Shown in pieces: positions 32,388 to 42,323 of a stretch of DNA of 64,000 bases. Source of the DNA: Marasmius tenuissimus (Eukaryota; Basidiomycota; Agaricomycetes; Agaricales; Marasmiaceae); NCBI GenBank assembly GCA_029532415.1, contig JAQOTA010000008.1:372001-436000 (forward strand). Reading direction: 5' to 3'. Numbering within the stretch: position 1 is the stretch's first letter; every line of letters begins with the position of its first letter. The notes beneath the pieces were generated by a model that worked only from the letters and a program-made list of their open reading frames with translations, had not been told where the DNA came from and did no database searches. The translations under genes were made by a program, and so were the position numbers.

Positions 32388-32667
32388 AACAATAGTGGGG
32401 GTCAACCCTCGCGATTGAGCTGACGGTTCAAGATTCGATTCATGAGGTGAATCGGAACAACGTGAATCGACGATTCACGACATCGATTCACACAACACGG
32501 GATCAAAACAAATTGAAAAAAGCTGATTCACATATTGCAAATCAAGTTTTTGCACAAGAGGGGGTAAAAGTTCACTCGCGATTCACCCTCGATTCACTAT
32601 CCCGAATCGACCGTGAATCAGACTTTGAATCGACAGATGAATCGCAAGGTTTGACCCTCACTAATTG
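32388..32667. repeat. TIR element with 11 GATTCA/TGAATC words (280 bp)
   Basis: The inverted ends are AATAGTGGGGGTCAACC and the inverse of GGTTTGACCCTCACTAATT, flanked by TA on both sides (32386-32387 and 32668-32669). That suggests a Tc1/mariner-type target site. The interior holds six GATTCA and five TGAATC hexamers. There is no coding capacity. Confidence 0.6.
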
Positions 32668-32669
32668 TA

Positions 32670-32945
32670 GCCCCACACCGTGATGTGTGGGGTGCCTCAA
32701 GAATCTTACCAGCCATATAGAACTTTGACTGTAAGCGCATTCCTGTTCCCATCCGATCATTATTCATGCAAGCTGTCGGTCATCATAATTCTACTACCTC
32801 CGATGCTCTGCGGTACCGACTGTATTATACACCCATCTTTTCGTCTTCTCATCAGACTCATCTGCATCGCTCCAAGCTTTGTATTCGCACCCACCCTTTA
32901 TTCTCACACCTATCTTGCTCCACACACAGATAATAGCCCTCATAG
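32670..32945. other. Spacer between two small TIR elements
   Basis: It is pyrimidine-rich on the plus strand. No gene or repeat is seen. Confidence 0.4.
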
Positions 32946-32947
32946 TA

Positions 32948-33271
32948 CTGACCTACTTCAATCAATTCGGATGGCAGGCGGGTGACCGGTGACACCAGCA
33001 GAAATTTCGTATGGAACTGTAAGGGACTCAGCAGGCCGAGGGAGAATCATGGCAGCTGTCAGCCGCCACCAGTCAAAATTTGCAGAATGCACCACATTCG
33101 GGCCAAAAAATGGCAGAAAGTCTGATTTCCTGCCGTTTTGGGCCACCCGAAATTTTGTCACATTTGGGAACATTTTGGATGACCCCCCTGTGACCTAGTG
33201 ACCATCCGAGAAAATTTCGGATACTGAGGGGCATGTGACATGTGACATCCGAATTGATTGAAATAGTTTAG
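32948..33271. repeat. GTCACAGG-family TIR element, copy 4 (324 bp)
   Basis: The inverted ends are CTGACCTACTTCAATCAATT and, from the other side, CTAAACTATTTCAATCAATT, then CGGATG on both. They are bounded by TA (32946-32947 and 33272-33273). Subterminal GTGACCGGTGAC and GTGACATGTGAC words match the other copies. An inner palindrome with TGGCAGAAA/TTTCTGCCA-type words lies in the middle. Confidence 0.65.
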
Positions 33272-33452
33272 TACTGAACTTTTTTCAGTTGTTCCCATCT
33301 CATCTCTGTCTTCGTTCGAGACGGAGTTTCGTCGCATCTCACTGTTATTGATTACAAGTTTACCACTTTCGACCTGAAAAACACCGTCTATCGCGAGGCG
33401 TGCTCACGTGTTCTATGAGCTTCAACGTAGATATGTTTGCCCACTAATTGTT

Positions 33453-33791
33453 CATCAGCAAGACGGCAAAAAACTTTTCGGCTTTTTGGACTTTTCTCGG
33501 CATTTCAACCGGGGCCACCAGTCTGGTCCAAAAGTCGACACCCTCCATCACTCCTATCACCCAAAGTATCCCTGGAAAACTATTTGGATGAAGTCTAGGT
33601 TAGCTTTAGAGACATGAGAATAAGATATATTGTCTGACTTTGCCCTCAGTTTCACTTGCGATGCACGTTATGGGAGGCCAAGCGCCCGTAATTCATGAAT
33701 TTGGGAAACTTGACATAACTTTTTGATGCCCATCAAAAAGCCCAGAACAGCCGGGAAAAGTCCAGAAAAGTTTTTTCCCGTCTTCCTGATG
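33453..33791. repeat. Imperfect TIR element (about 339 bp)
   Basis: The left end, CATCAGCAAGACGGCAAAAA, mirrors the right end, which reads CATCAGGAAGACGGGAAAAA on the complement. A second inverted block, GGACTTTTC, follows on both sides. No clear target duplication or protein is seen; the superfamily is not assigned. Confidence 0.5.
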
Positions 33792-34220
33792 TTGTAATAT
33801 TCCTCCTACTTCACATATAAAATAGGATTCCAGTTACACTGGCTGGTAGTGCGGGTCTTAGCTCCTTCCGTCAGGTAATACTTCTCTGCGTGTAATATAA
33901 CTCACAGTGGCCAGGGATTCACGAGACAATAGATAGGACTCCTCATTCTCGAAGGCCTACCATCATAGTTCCTTCGACACGACAGTTCTTGCACCTGAAC
34001 ATTCAAATTTGCATAACAAGTCGAACTCATCTCCGCCTAAAGATTCCTCCACGAACCATAAGCCTCCACCTTACATTTTCCCTTGGCCTCAGGACAAGAA
34101 CGTATGCGTTCAGCCTTTAAACTATCTTTCTTGTTTTGATTCACTTGATCTGAAACAGTGGGGTAAGGGCTTTGCCGCATGTGTAATATACCGAGCTGGG
34201 TTTCTGGCTCAATAGAAGTT
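33792..34220. other. Expected 5' end of the 2OG oxygenase is absent here
   Basis: A 68-codon frame at 34009-34215 (rich in Pro and aromatic residues) does not match the missing first 100 or so residues of a 2OG oxygenase. I see no gene. Confidence 0.35.
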
Positions 34221-35359
34221 TCAGAACGGTGTCCAGGACCAGATTGAACCTTACAATAGTGAGTCCCAAGTTTCTCCGTAGATTGACTCGACTCAATTAG
34301 CGAGTAGTTACGTTCTCAGTCAATCGAGACGTACATCGGCATGATCATCCAGAAGCAAGTTTTTCCTACCTGGACGAGCTGCAAAGAGTTGCTCACTACA
34401 ACCATTACAACATTCTTGTTCCCATCCTCGAGTACGTATACGGATTTTTATGGCCCTCGAATTCGTACTGAAATGATTAGGCTCCTCGCTTTGGGTCTGG
34501 AGCTCCCTGCAGACACCCTAGCTGCGGAGCACAATTTCAATTCTCTAGGAGAATCGTCCGGTAAGTGTGCTAGCTATTGCCATGTTGTCACAGGCACCCA
34601 TCATAGTTTTTATCAACTACCATAGTCAGGTTCATAAAGTAGTAGGTTGACAAGTCCCCGTGGCTTATCGCGAAACATCCTTACACGGACTGATGACCTT
34701 GATCATCAGCTATCCTCGATCTGATGAGAGGAAGAGAAGACCAAGCAGAGAAGACCAAGCAAGTGTGGCTCAAAGGCCATAAAGGTACGTTCTAGATTTG
34801 ATCGCTCTCGACGGGTGGTTTCTCATGCGTGGGCTTCCATCATGGTCAGATATAGGATTAATCACCTTCCTATGGCCGCAACAAGTAGGTGGTCGTCAAA
34901 TTCTCTCTCCCGACAGGAAGTGGCGCTGAGTTAAGCACATGGAAAATACATTGGTACGATATAAATTACTCTGAGACAGTATCTTCATGCGAACACTCAC
35001 ACACCATTCCACAGGTGACTAACGCAGGCCATGCAATCGAGTTCTTATGTGGAGACTATTACCCTGGAACTCGTCATCGCGTCATTCGACCTCCGAAAGA
35101 CCAGAGAAACTGCTCTCGTCTCGGAGCGTTCTATTTTGCCATGGCCAATGACGACGTCAAATCGAAACCTCACGCGGAAAGTCCGGTATTAGCTAAGGCG
35201 GGGATCAAGGAATTTTGCGAGCCGGAGGATGCGCCCACGATGAAACAATGGAGAACCGGCGTAACCGCTGCTTATGGAAGAAGTAACCTCACAGCTGGAC
35301 AGGAGCAAGAGGTGGAGGAGGAAATGATTCATGGTGTTTTGGTCAAGCATTTTAACTAG
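34221..35359 (+). pseudogene. 2-oxoglutarate/Fe(II) dioxygenase relic (isopenicillin-N-synthase-like)
   Basis: Exon fragments are in family order: QNGVQDQIEPYN; VNRDVHRHDHPEASFSYLDE and AHYNHYNILVPI; LLALGLELPADTLA; VWLKGHKDIGLITFLWPQ; GGRQILSPDRKWR; and TNAGHAIEFLCGDYYPGTRH then LGAFYFAMANDDV to VEEEMIHGVLVKHFN. The metal-binding HxD (HKD, split by an intron) and distal His (GTRHRV), and the co-substrate Arg region (DQRNCSRLG), are still visible. Two lesions stand out. A 14-bp tandem duplication at 34734-34761 shifts the frame before the HxD exon. A TGA at 34927-34929 sits where the family has Trp (KWRW). The first 100 or so residues are missing. An active member would be a cytosolic oxidase of small molecules; this copy is dead. 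Confidence 0.75.
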
Positions 35360-37575
35360 GAAAGACCCAATGTTGCATCACTTTCGATGTTGACAGTTTG
35401 ACTGGCCTTGGGCGCTGGAGATTTATCTACTTATGAATGCGGGATAGTGCGAACAGATTTCGATCCTAACAGTTGGCCTGCGCACCACACGGCCATGATC
35501 GATATTTCTGTTGCACAAAAGAGCCATGGACATGAAATGACGTTGCGCCCCCCAGGCCCCACCAGCCGGGAAAGATCCCGATTCAGCCATACCCAAAAAT
35601 TCACGGCTAAAGTGGGGCTTTTTAGTGGGGCAACTGCGCAAGCTGTGTATTAATCAGTATCTGAGGAAAGTCTTCATAATAAAAGTGCCGTCGTGATCTC
35701 GCGAGAACGTCATGCTCTCCGTTCAGATATCACATCTGATATGTCAGAAAAGGATTGTGAAAGAAGACAATGGAACATGCAGGCGCTGAACTTTGATATA
35801 GCTTGGATAAAGGCGGGAGAAAGGTTTCTCAAGTTGCGCGACGTTGCTCAGCGGGAAAAACGGCGAGAACAAAACGGAATTTGAGTAAAAGTGATAAGAT
35901 TTGATGGTACTCCAAGTAAGCATAATCAGATCAGGCAGTTGGATCTCCCTCGACTTCAACGCGCCCTCGGCGTGCACCTCACCAACACTGAAATGAGAAT
36001 GAGGGTTTTTCGCATCTATAATCACCTCGAGTTGGTACTCAAAGTGGAATGGGTCTTGTGCTTTCAGAGAGCATAAGTCACATATGCGGCCATCGAGCCT
36101 CGGTCTATTGGTATAACTATATTGACAAAGCACTCGCTACCGATCCTGCTGAAAAAAAAATCATGCTCTGTCTGATCTCTCGTTACTGAACGAATCTTTA
36201 TTCGTTGGCCCCACGTTGAATATAGACTTTAAGACCCGGAAAGTCGGCGTTCTCGTTGAGAGGCCCGTAAACTCGGTCTTTAAAAGCGGAGATAAACTCG
36301 CGACCCAAGCTGACCGTATGAGATAGAAGTTCAGATCAGCGGCGGACCCGATTTGGAACTCCTCCGCGAGGTTTTCTCCCTCCCGCGCTGCTCAGCCATG
36401 TTCCCGCTCTCAAGACCCCCCGGTCTCGACCCAAATTTCTCGGTCAATATCAAGTTTACCTTGCGTTGTGAAGGCAGACTCAGAATTTCGATAAGAATTC
36501 GGTACTCTTGTCACCTAAGCCGGGCCGGGCCCAGGGCATCTTTGAAGGTAAATGAGCAAGATCTTTCTTTTTCTTTCTCGCACGTTTGAGACACTGACAA
36601 AAGAACAATATAGCTCTGAGGCCTACGACAAAATGTTCCCGGTTTCCAGTCTGGACAATGCAAATCAACTGTGCCAGAATTTCACATTCATGCCAGTAAC
36701 CCAAATGAAACTTCCCTAGAAGTTTGGACGCAATACTGTACGTATTCTCGACCTTCGCACTCCCTTCCGCTGACTCATTGTCAAAACAAATCGTCACTGC
36801 CGCCTGAAAACTCCTCAGAATCCTCAATACTTATGTTTTTGGTCGCGCTCTATAGGGATTGAGACAATCCTGTACGCTATATGCATGTAATGAGTATTTC
36901 AGTGGCCATTTATACCTCTCGTTCTCGTGGCTTATACATCTGATAGTGGTAAAATTCTCAGAAGACAAAACTTGCCCTCTCGAGCGGGACCATGTCGCTT
37001 CTGAAGACCTGAGTAATCTTGTTTGAGTCCCAGATGCGTAGATGAAGCCGACGAGTCATGGTAGTAATGGTGGTACCAGGTAAAGGAGTTGGTTCCGGTG
37101 GAGTCCAAACTTCTGGATGTTGGCCATAGGAAAACTGCTTCGAAAAGCGTTTCCTCTTCTGACGACAATGACTGCATCCAGCATCTCAATATGATCTTTG
37201 AGCAATCTGTTGATGTCGTATCCAGCGGACGTTTGTACATGTCCGCAAGCTCAAGGAGCTGAGCACTCAACTCGGCGGGGGGAAACTTGTGTATATTTTG
37301 GTTTGCTCATCAGTTTCCCTTCTCACGCTGCCGCATCTGTCACTATAGAGCGAATCTCGTGATGATTTCTGAGAAGACCGCATAAGATTCAGCACCGATC
37401 ATTCCAAGTCGCGAGTAGGACTCAACGTTGTCAATGTCAAAGTCTTTTCATGCTAATCATTGGCTCGGTATCATACCACCGCCTTCACCATCACAGTTCT
37501 CACCGCTCTGAGAGAAGAGGCTTTGATTCGGCAGGTGACACCCGCCACTGAGGACAAATCTGTGAGTCATTTGTG
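35360..37575. other. No recognisable gene
   Basis: A plus-strand frame from 35693 to 35884 (MSEKDCERRQWNMQ within it) is hydrophilic but isolated. Minus-strand frames at 35744-36133 (129 codons), 36480-36827 (115) and 36932-37270 (112) are unassigned. Confidence 0.35.
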
Positions 37576-37655
37576 GCTTTATGCAAATTTTATGTTGAAA
37601 TTATTTTGAAAAACGCAAAATTTAGGATAATTTCAACATAAAATTTGAATAAAGC
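37576..37655. repeat. 29-bp inverted repeat, 22-nt spacer
   Basis: GCTTTATGCAAATTTTATGT and its continuation to 37604 are mirrored by 37627-37655 with one mismatch. It is AT-rich. It could be a short foldback element, as no gene end lies next to it. Confidence 0.65.
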
Positions 37656-37696
37656 GATGCGTATTATATTGTTTTGCACCCAGTGTAATATAGTCC

Positions 37697-38205
37697 GATC
37701 TTGATACCGGTAGTCTCTTTGGTGTCGCCCTCACACTGCGGGCAAAATGAGGTCTTGTGCCGGAAAAACGAGTAATACTCGGTTTACCCTGCTTTGCCCC
37801 CAGGTTTGCGCCTCTTCGCGGCCTGAAGGTTCAACTGAGATACATTACTGGTGGACTTTCAATTGCAGTTATTAACAATGACGTCAATTCAGGATTTGTG
37901 ACCTTCTTTACATGACTGTAATCCCTCACATTCAAACTTATTTTATGCATGGAGTGACAGCCAGCTACCAGTGTTCTGCTCGAAGAAATTCAGGTGTACA
38001 TATATAAGAAATGTCGCGAATTTTGAGTAGAGAATATACTATTTGTGATTCAAAGTCTGCCAGCGATACACCTCGAGGCTGCGATGAGGCACAAACCTGT
38101 GGGTATATGAAGGTAAACTGAGTATTACTCTTTTTTTCTGGTGCTGGGCCTACCTTTGTCCGCAGTGTGAGAGAGACACCAAAGAGACTACCGGTATCAA
38201 GATTG
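37697..38205. repeat. Outer inverted arms around CACTA-like copy 2
   Basis: GATCTTGATACCGGTAGTCT and the continuation to 37726 reappear inverted at about 38175-38205 with one or two differences. They lie directly outside the CACTGCGGGC ends. Neither of the other two copies has these arms. Confidence 0.65.
37734..38167. mobile_element. CACTA-like non-autonomous element, copy 2 (434 bp)
   Basis: The left end is CACTGCGGGCAAAA and the right end is its slightly diverged inverse. The interior (for example CATGACTGTAATCCCTCA) closely matches copy 3 at 58611-59041 but not copy 1. The flanks are TCA and TGA, so no direct 3-bp duplication is seen; instead they continue an outer inverted repeat. There is no coding capacity. 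Confidence 0.75.
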
Positions 38206-39148
38206 AACTAAAGTCTCTCCCTGGCTTTGAGAACATTTTCCAACGGTATTGTTTACTATGATTCCAATCAAATGTCAGGGGGTAGTCTCATGATTTGGGA
38301 TAAAGGGGCGATAGATCAGCCTGAGGTCAAGAGGTGTAACACGGCTATGCTCCGCGTGAGTCAGGTCTTGCTAAGCCTCCAAGCCTATCCAAATAATCCC
38401 GTTCTATAGCAGTGAGACCGAGTAGTAGAAGGTACACTGAGGTACGGATAGGCCAAAGGCAATGGTGCCAAGGGTAAGAAAAACTAGGGTGACTATAAAT
38501 ACTCTATCCCAGTCCTATGGATCTATATAGGTCCGAGCCCTTACAAGAGGGGATCTACAAGAAACTCCCGTTGAGCTCCCAAATCAATAACTCTGTTCAC
38601 ATTCCTGTCTTCGAGCTCAAACTTCACTCTGACCTTCCGAAGAGAAGTTTGGAGGCTTGTGACTTCTACTAAACACATATACTTGAGGTTGGAGAGGAAG
38701 GGAAACCCAGAAATACCTAGAAATCTATATCAGGATTGAATAAAAATGATCAAGCTAACAAGATTGCGCTCACTGGGAGGGTTGTTCGTCTTCTGACTGC
38801 CAGTCACCACGGGGCAGCCACCAAGTGTCGGGTAGCTCAAGAAGATACGACCATCATGATATCATGGCTCTTTGCACGATTGGTAGCGAGGCCTCTGCCA
38901 ATAAAGCAAACTATATCAGAGTGCTCAACAATGATGATTGATGGTTGCATGTACAATCTGTGGTAGCCAGAGACACAAGACCACTTTGACCTACAAATGT
39001 GAATGACAATTGCGATGGGGATGCTTTGAGATCAAGGGTAAGTAGTGCTAGAGTTGTACAAGTTACAAAGAGCCTTTGTGCCATTGATTGGAGCCTTTTT
39101 TGTCCCAGGGCAACATTGTGACTGACATCTCCAATAGTGGTTTGGGTG
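38206..39148. other. No recognisable gene
   Basis: Frames do not exceed 76 codons (for example 38736-38966 plus). No repeat other than the adjoining elements is seen. Confidence 0.4.
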
Positions 39149-40962
39149 CTCAGCGGATGAGTATTGCTCTCATCAAAGCAAACTACTTCGCTTATACGGG
39201 CAGAAAGGAACCTCTGCTAGGTAGAGCAGCCTCCAATTCATAAAGAACCTGACCTATCTACGAGTAACAACTGCACAGACAAGGGTATCTGTCAAATGTG
39301 CCAGCTTTACTGATCAATTCAGCTTTGATGGCCTTTGTGCAAGTGCAACAACAGCTGATACAGGTGACAGGGGAAACAAAATGACACCAGCTCGAGGACT
39401 GTGTACAATAACACGGGGTTGAGAGCCCTCTACCATCTAAGCTTGCTACCCAAGTTGTTCCCGTACCTTTGAGACGGCCACCCTGGGTTTGGGACTTTGA
39501 TGGCCCTCTGTTCTGTGGCTGAGGAGTCAGTGTGAGCATGAGAGTTGGGTGAGCAATAATCAAGGGCTAACCTTGTAGGGACAAGCTACAATCCTTCATT
39601 TTGAGCATTAGCATGTGCTACCTTCCCTCCACTCAAGAGTAAAAAAACCAGAAACTATGGTCATGGGGGTGGAGCTGCTCTAAACAAGGTGTTGAATAGC
39701 GTGTTGGGACTGCTGCTTGGAATTGCCATGCCTTTGGGATGGGAAGAGGTGCAGATCAAGTGTTCAAAATCTTCCAGCAGCAATCAATGGGGATTCATAC
39801 TAGGGTAGTGCTTGCTTCCTCAGGCTCAAGGGAGTAACAGCCAATGGAATGTTCAGGTAAGAGTTGTGAGGTTGTAGAAGGCAGACTTGGTAAGTTTTTA
39901 CTTCTAACAGTCAGGCATTATTCATACCTTGCCACTCATTCCTCATGGATGCTTGGATTGGTACTTGATCTGTAGACCTTTCAAGTACATCCCTAAGCCC
40001 CAGATTAGCATGCAGGACAAGCAAAATAGGTTGAGATAACTATGAAACAATATAACTCAGATGAAGACAGCGAACAGTCTGACTGACAGGTTTGTGAGCA
40101 CTCAACTGAGGCAAGCAAAGTGATCAATGTACCAGCAGGGAGGTTTTCTCTCGCAATGGCAGTTATCCATTGGTATACCATATGGATGTTCTCTTGTTGG
40201 GTGGAATAAAATCACAGCAATGGGGATTTCCCTGATGTTCCAAGAGGCCCTACTTGTCACAAAGTGCTGAGCATCTGGCAGAGACAACAGAGGCAGAGAG
40301 CGGTGGTAGCAGGCGTGGAGAGGAGCAGCGGGCTCGACTCAGACAGAGATAAGGCAGAAACTGGTCCCAACGACAAGTTAGATCTATTGTAGAGAAGGAA
40401 AGCAAAGGAGACTGTACTACTCACCTGGTCCCAACGACAAGAGGTCAAGATGAGGGACCAGGTGAAGACTAGCTAGCTTATATACCTATCCTACGGTCAG
40501 AGCCAGAGTCGGAGTGGCTACCTATGAGTCGTGTATGAGTAAGTATGAGTCAAGGATGAATAAGGAATGAGTCGATATGAGATAATGGGATGGCTGCGCG
40601 ATGTGGGTTAAGGCTGCGCGATGGTGGGTTAAGAAAGGGAATCGTGAGAAATAAGGATGTATAGTAAGTGACCATGAGAAAAGAACATGTGATAATCATG
40701 TGAGCAAATGGTGGAGGGAAAAGTGGCGTCTTCATGACACTACTTATCAAGATCGGATGGCATAACAAGAAGGCTAAAAAACCTGCTTTGGACATCACCA
40801 GTAAAGCCTGCACATTTGACAGATACCCTTGTCTGTGCAGTTGTTACTCGTAGATAGGTCATGTTTGTTATGAGTTGGAGGCTGCTCCACCTAGTAGAGG
40901 TTCTTTTCTGCCTGTATAAGCGAAGTAGTTTGCTTTGATGAGAGCAATACTCATCTGCTGAG
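39149..40962. mobile_element. Long-TIR element, about 1.8 kb
   Basis: The arms at 39149-39312 and 40799-40962 are inverted copies of about 164 bp with roughly 10 % difference. They start CTCAGC(G/A)GATGAGTATTG and include CGAGTAACAACTGCACAGAC. The interior has only short frames; the longest (39258-39563 minus, 101 codons) begins inside the left arm, and I see no transposase. Long arms of this size are usual for Mutator-like or foldback elements. I find no clear target duplication, so the class stays open. Inside, CTGGTCCCAACGACAAG occurs twice about 57 bp apart. Confidence 0.6.
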
Positions 40963-41513
40963 TGTCAAGAATGAGGCCAGTGACTAGGAAAACCCCTCAG
41001 GCCACCAACAGGGTCAAGAGTGCGAAGGTTAGAGGATAGCATTGAGTAGGGCAAGTGTAAGCTAGTACATGCTGGATACAAGCACTATAAGACAAAGTTG
41101 TCAGACTGGGGAACTATCTAGAAGTGTCCATGATTATATATGACAGAACCAAGCTGTAGAGATATCATGGGAACAAAGATAAAACAGGAAAACTGAAAGA
41201 ACAAGTGATAAAAATCAAGGGATACATGTGGAAACATTGTCATGATGGAAACCATATGGTATGCTGGGAAAATATCTGGAAACAATGTGGAACACCAGGT
41301 AATACCAGGTAATAATATGGAGGCCAGAATGCGATGGTGAGAACATGTTACCATGGGAAATAAAGAGAAAAACATGAGGAAAAAGTACCCGGGGACCAAG
41401 GGAAGGGAAAACAGTAGGTGGATTTGTAACAGTGAAAATGTGGAAAGAGCTGAATATTGTAAAGAATTGTACCTGATTTGGTTTCATAGTGATCAACAAT
41501 CTTGTGTGCTTGG
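40963..41513. other. Spacer between long-TIR element and copy D
   Basis: It is A/G-rich on the plus strand. Minus-strand frames here (41118-41399, 41215-41547) are Phe/Pro/His-rich and look like composition artefacts. Weak similarity to the copy A tail begins near 41450. Confidence 0.4.
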
Positions 41514-42001
41514 TCAACTTTTGAACAATAAGTGTTGTTGGCACCACTCAGCAGTTGATATAGTGGAATGACGGGATAGCAAAGGCTCACCTTTGCATTC
41601 ATGTCCTGATGACTCGACAGGGCTATCAGAGCCTTTGCCTCCATCAAGGTTTATGATAATATTGATCCTTGGGTTGTGAGGATCACCTATAGTTGTAGAC
41701 AGGGAATTGGTATCAATTTTGTAGAGTAGAGTCAAGACAATGCTCACCATGAATCAACTCAGGCCAACCACAATCTCGTGTGTACTGCCTCCCATCTGGC
41801 GGGTAGCTTTTTCTCTGCAGGTGTTCTCAAGCTGCATGGTAACCAATGTTGGACCAGTATGGATTTTGAACCAACCCAGGTATGCAATTTGCGGTGGGGA
41901 ATACCATATAACTCCTAGTCCTCTTCACGAATGACATGAAGTCCATTTGGATCAGAGCACCAATAGAAAAAAGGGTTAGAAAGCAGGTACTGGATACAGT
42001 A
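41514..42001 (-). pseudogene. Multi-exon family, copy D: C-terminal segment
   Basis: This is the downstream part of copy D, cut off from the rest (58299-60536) by copia-2. It begins at the CAGTA target duplication inside the exon that encodes LYCIRYPLP in copy A. It then contains weak matches to the GYPELIHG region and an exon reading GDPHNPRINIIINLDGGKGS, against GDPHNPRTNVIEELNAGQDL in copy A. A stop follows at 41514. The segment is too decayed to be translated with the rest. Confidence 0.7.
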
Positions 42002-42323
42002 TGATGAGCTGGCATGACGCCTAGTGCAGAGGACTACAACATGGCTACACTACTACTTACCAGGGAGGAGTTTAGAGAGATAGAGGTGTGACGTAGAAGC
42101 TCAAGCACACTGTAGATACTAATAGAGAGCTATGAGCTTATATACATGTAGGAACAATAGAATCTACCATATAGGGATAACAATAGAGATTGTATATAGG
42201 AGCATAGTGAACAATAAAGAATGGAACAATAGCAAATGCATTGTCCCGCATAATACAATGATGGGAAGAGTGAACCGGGACCTCGGATATACCAGGATCT
42301 AATGATAGTCCACAGATTCAACA
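42002..42323 (-). repeat. 3' LTR of copia-2 (322 bp)
   Basis: On the minus strand it runs from TGTTGAATC to CAGCTCATCA. It keeps the TATATAAGC box. The AGCGAGGGGGTG purine tract follows it inward. Confidence 0.9.

Noticed and set aside
37681..38220. Simple insertion of CACTA-like copy 2 with a target duplication
   Set aside because: The flanks are TCA and TGA, not a direct repeat, so a clean insertion cannot be claimed.
40550..41647. Series of Phe/Pro/His-rich minus-strand frames
   Set aside because: They reflect A/G-rich plus-strand composition and overlap one another in different frames.
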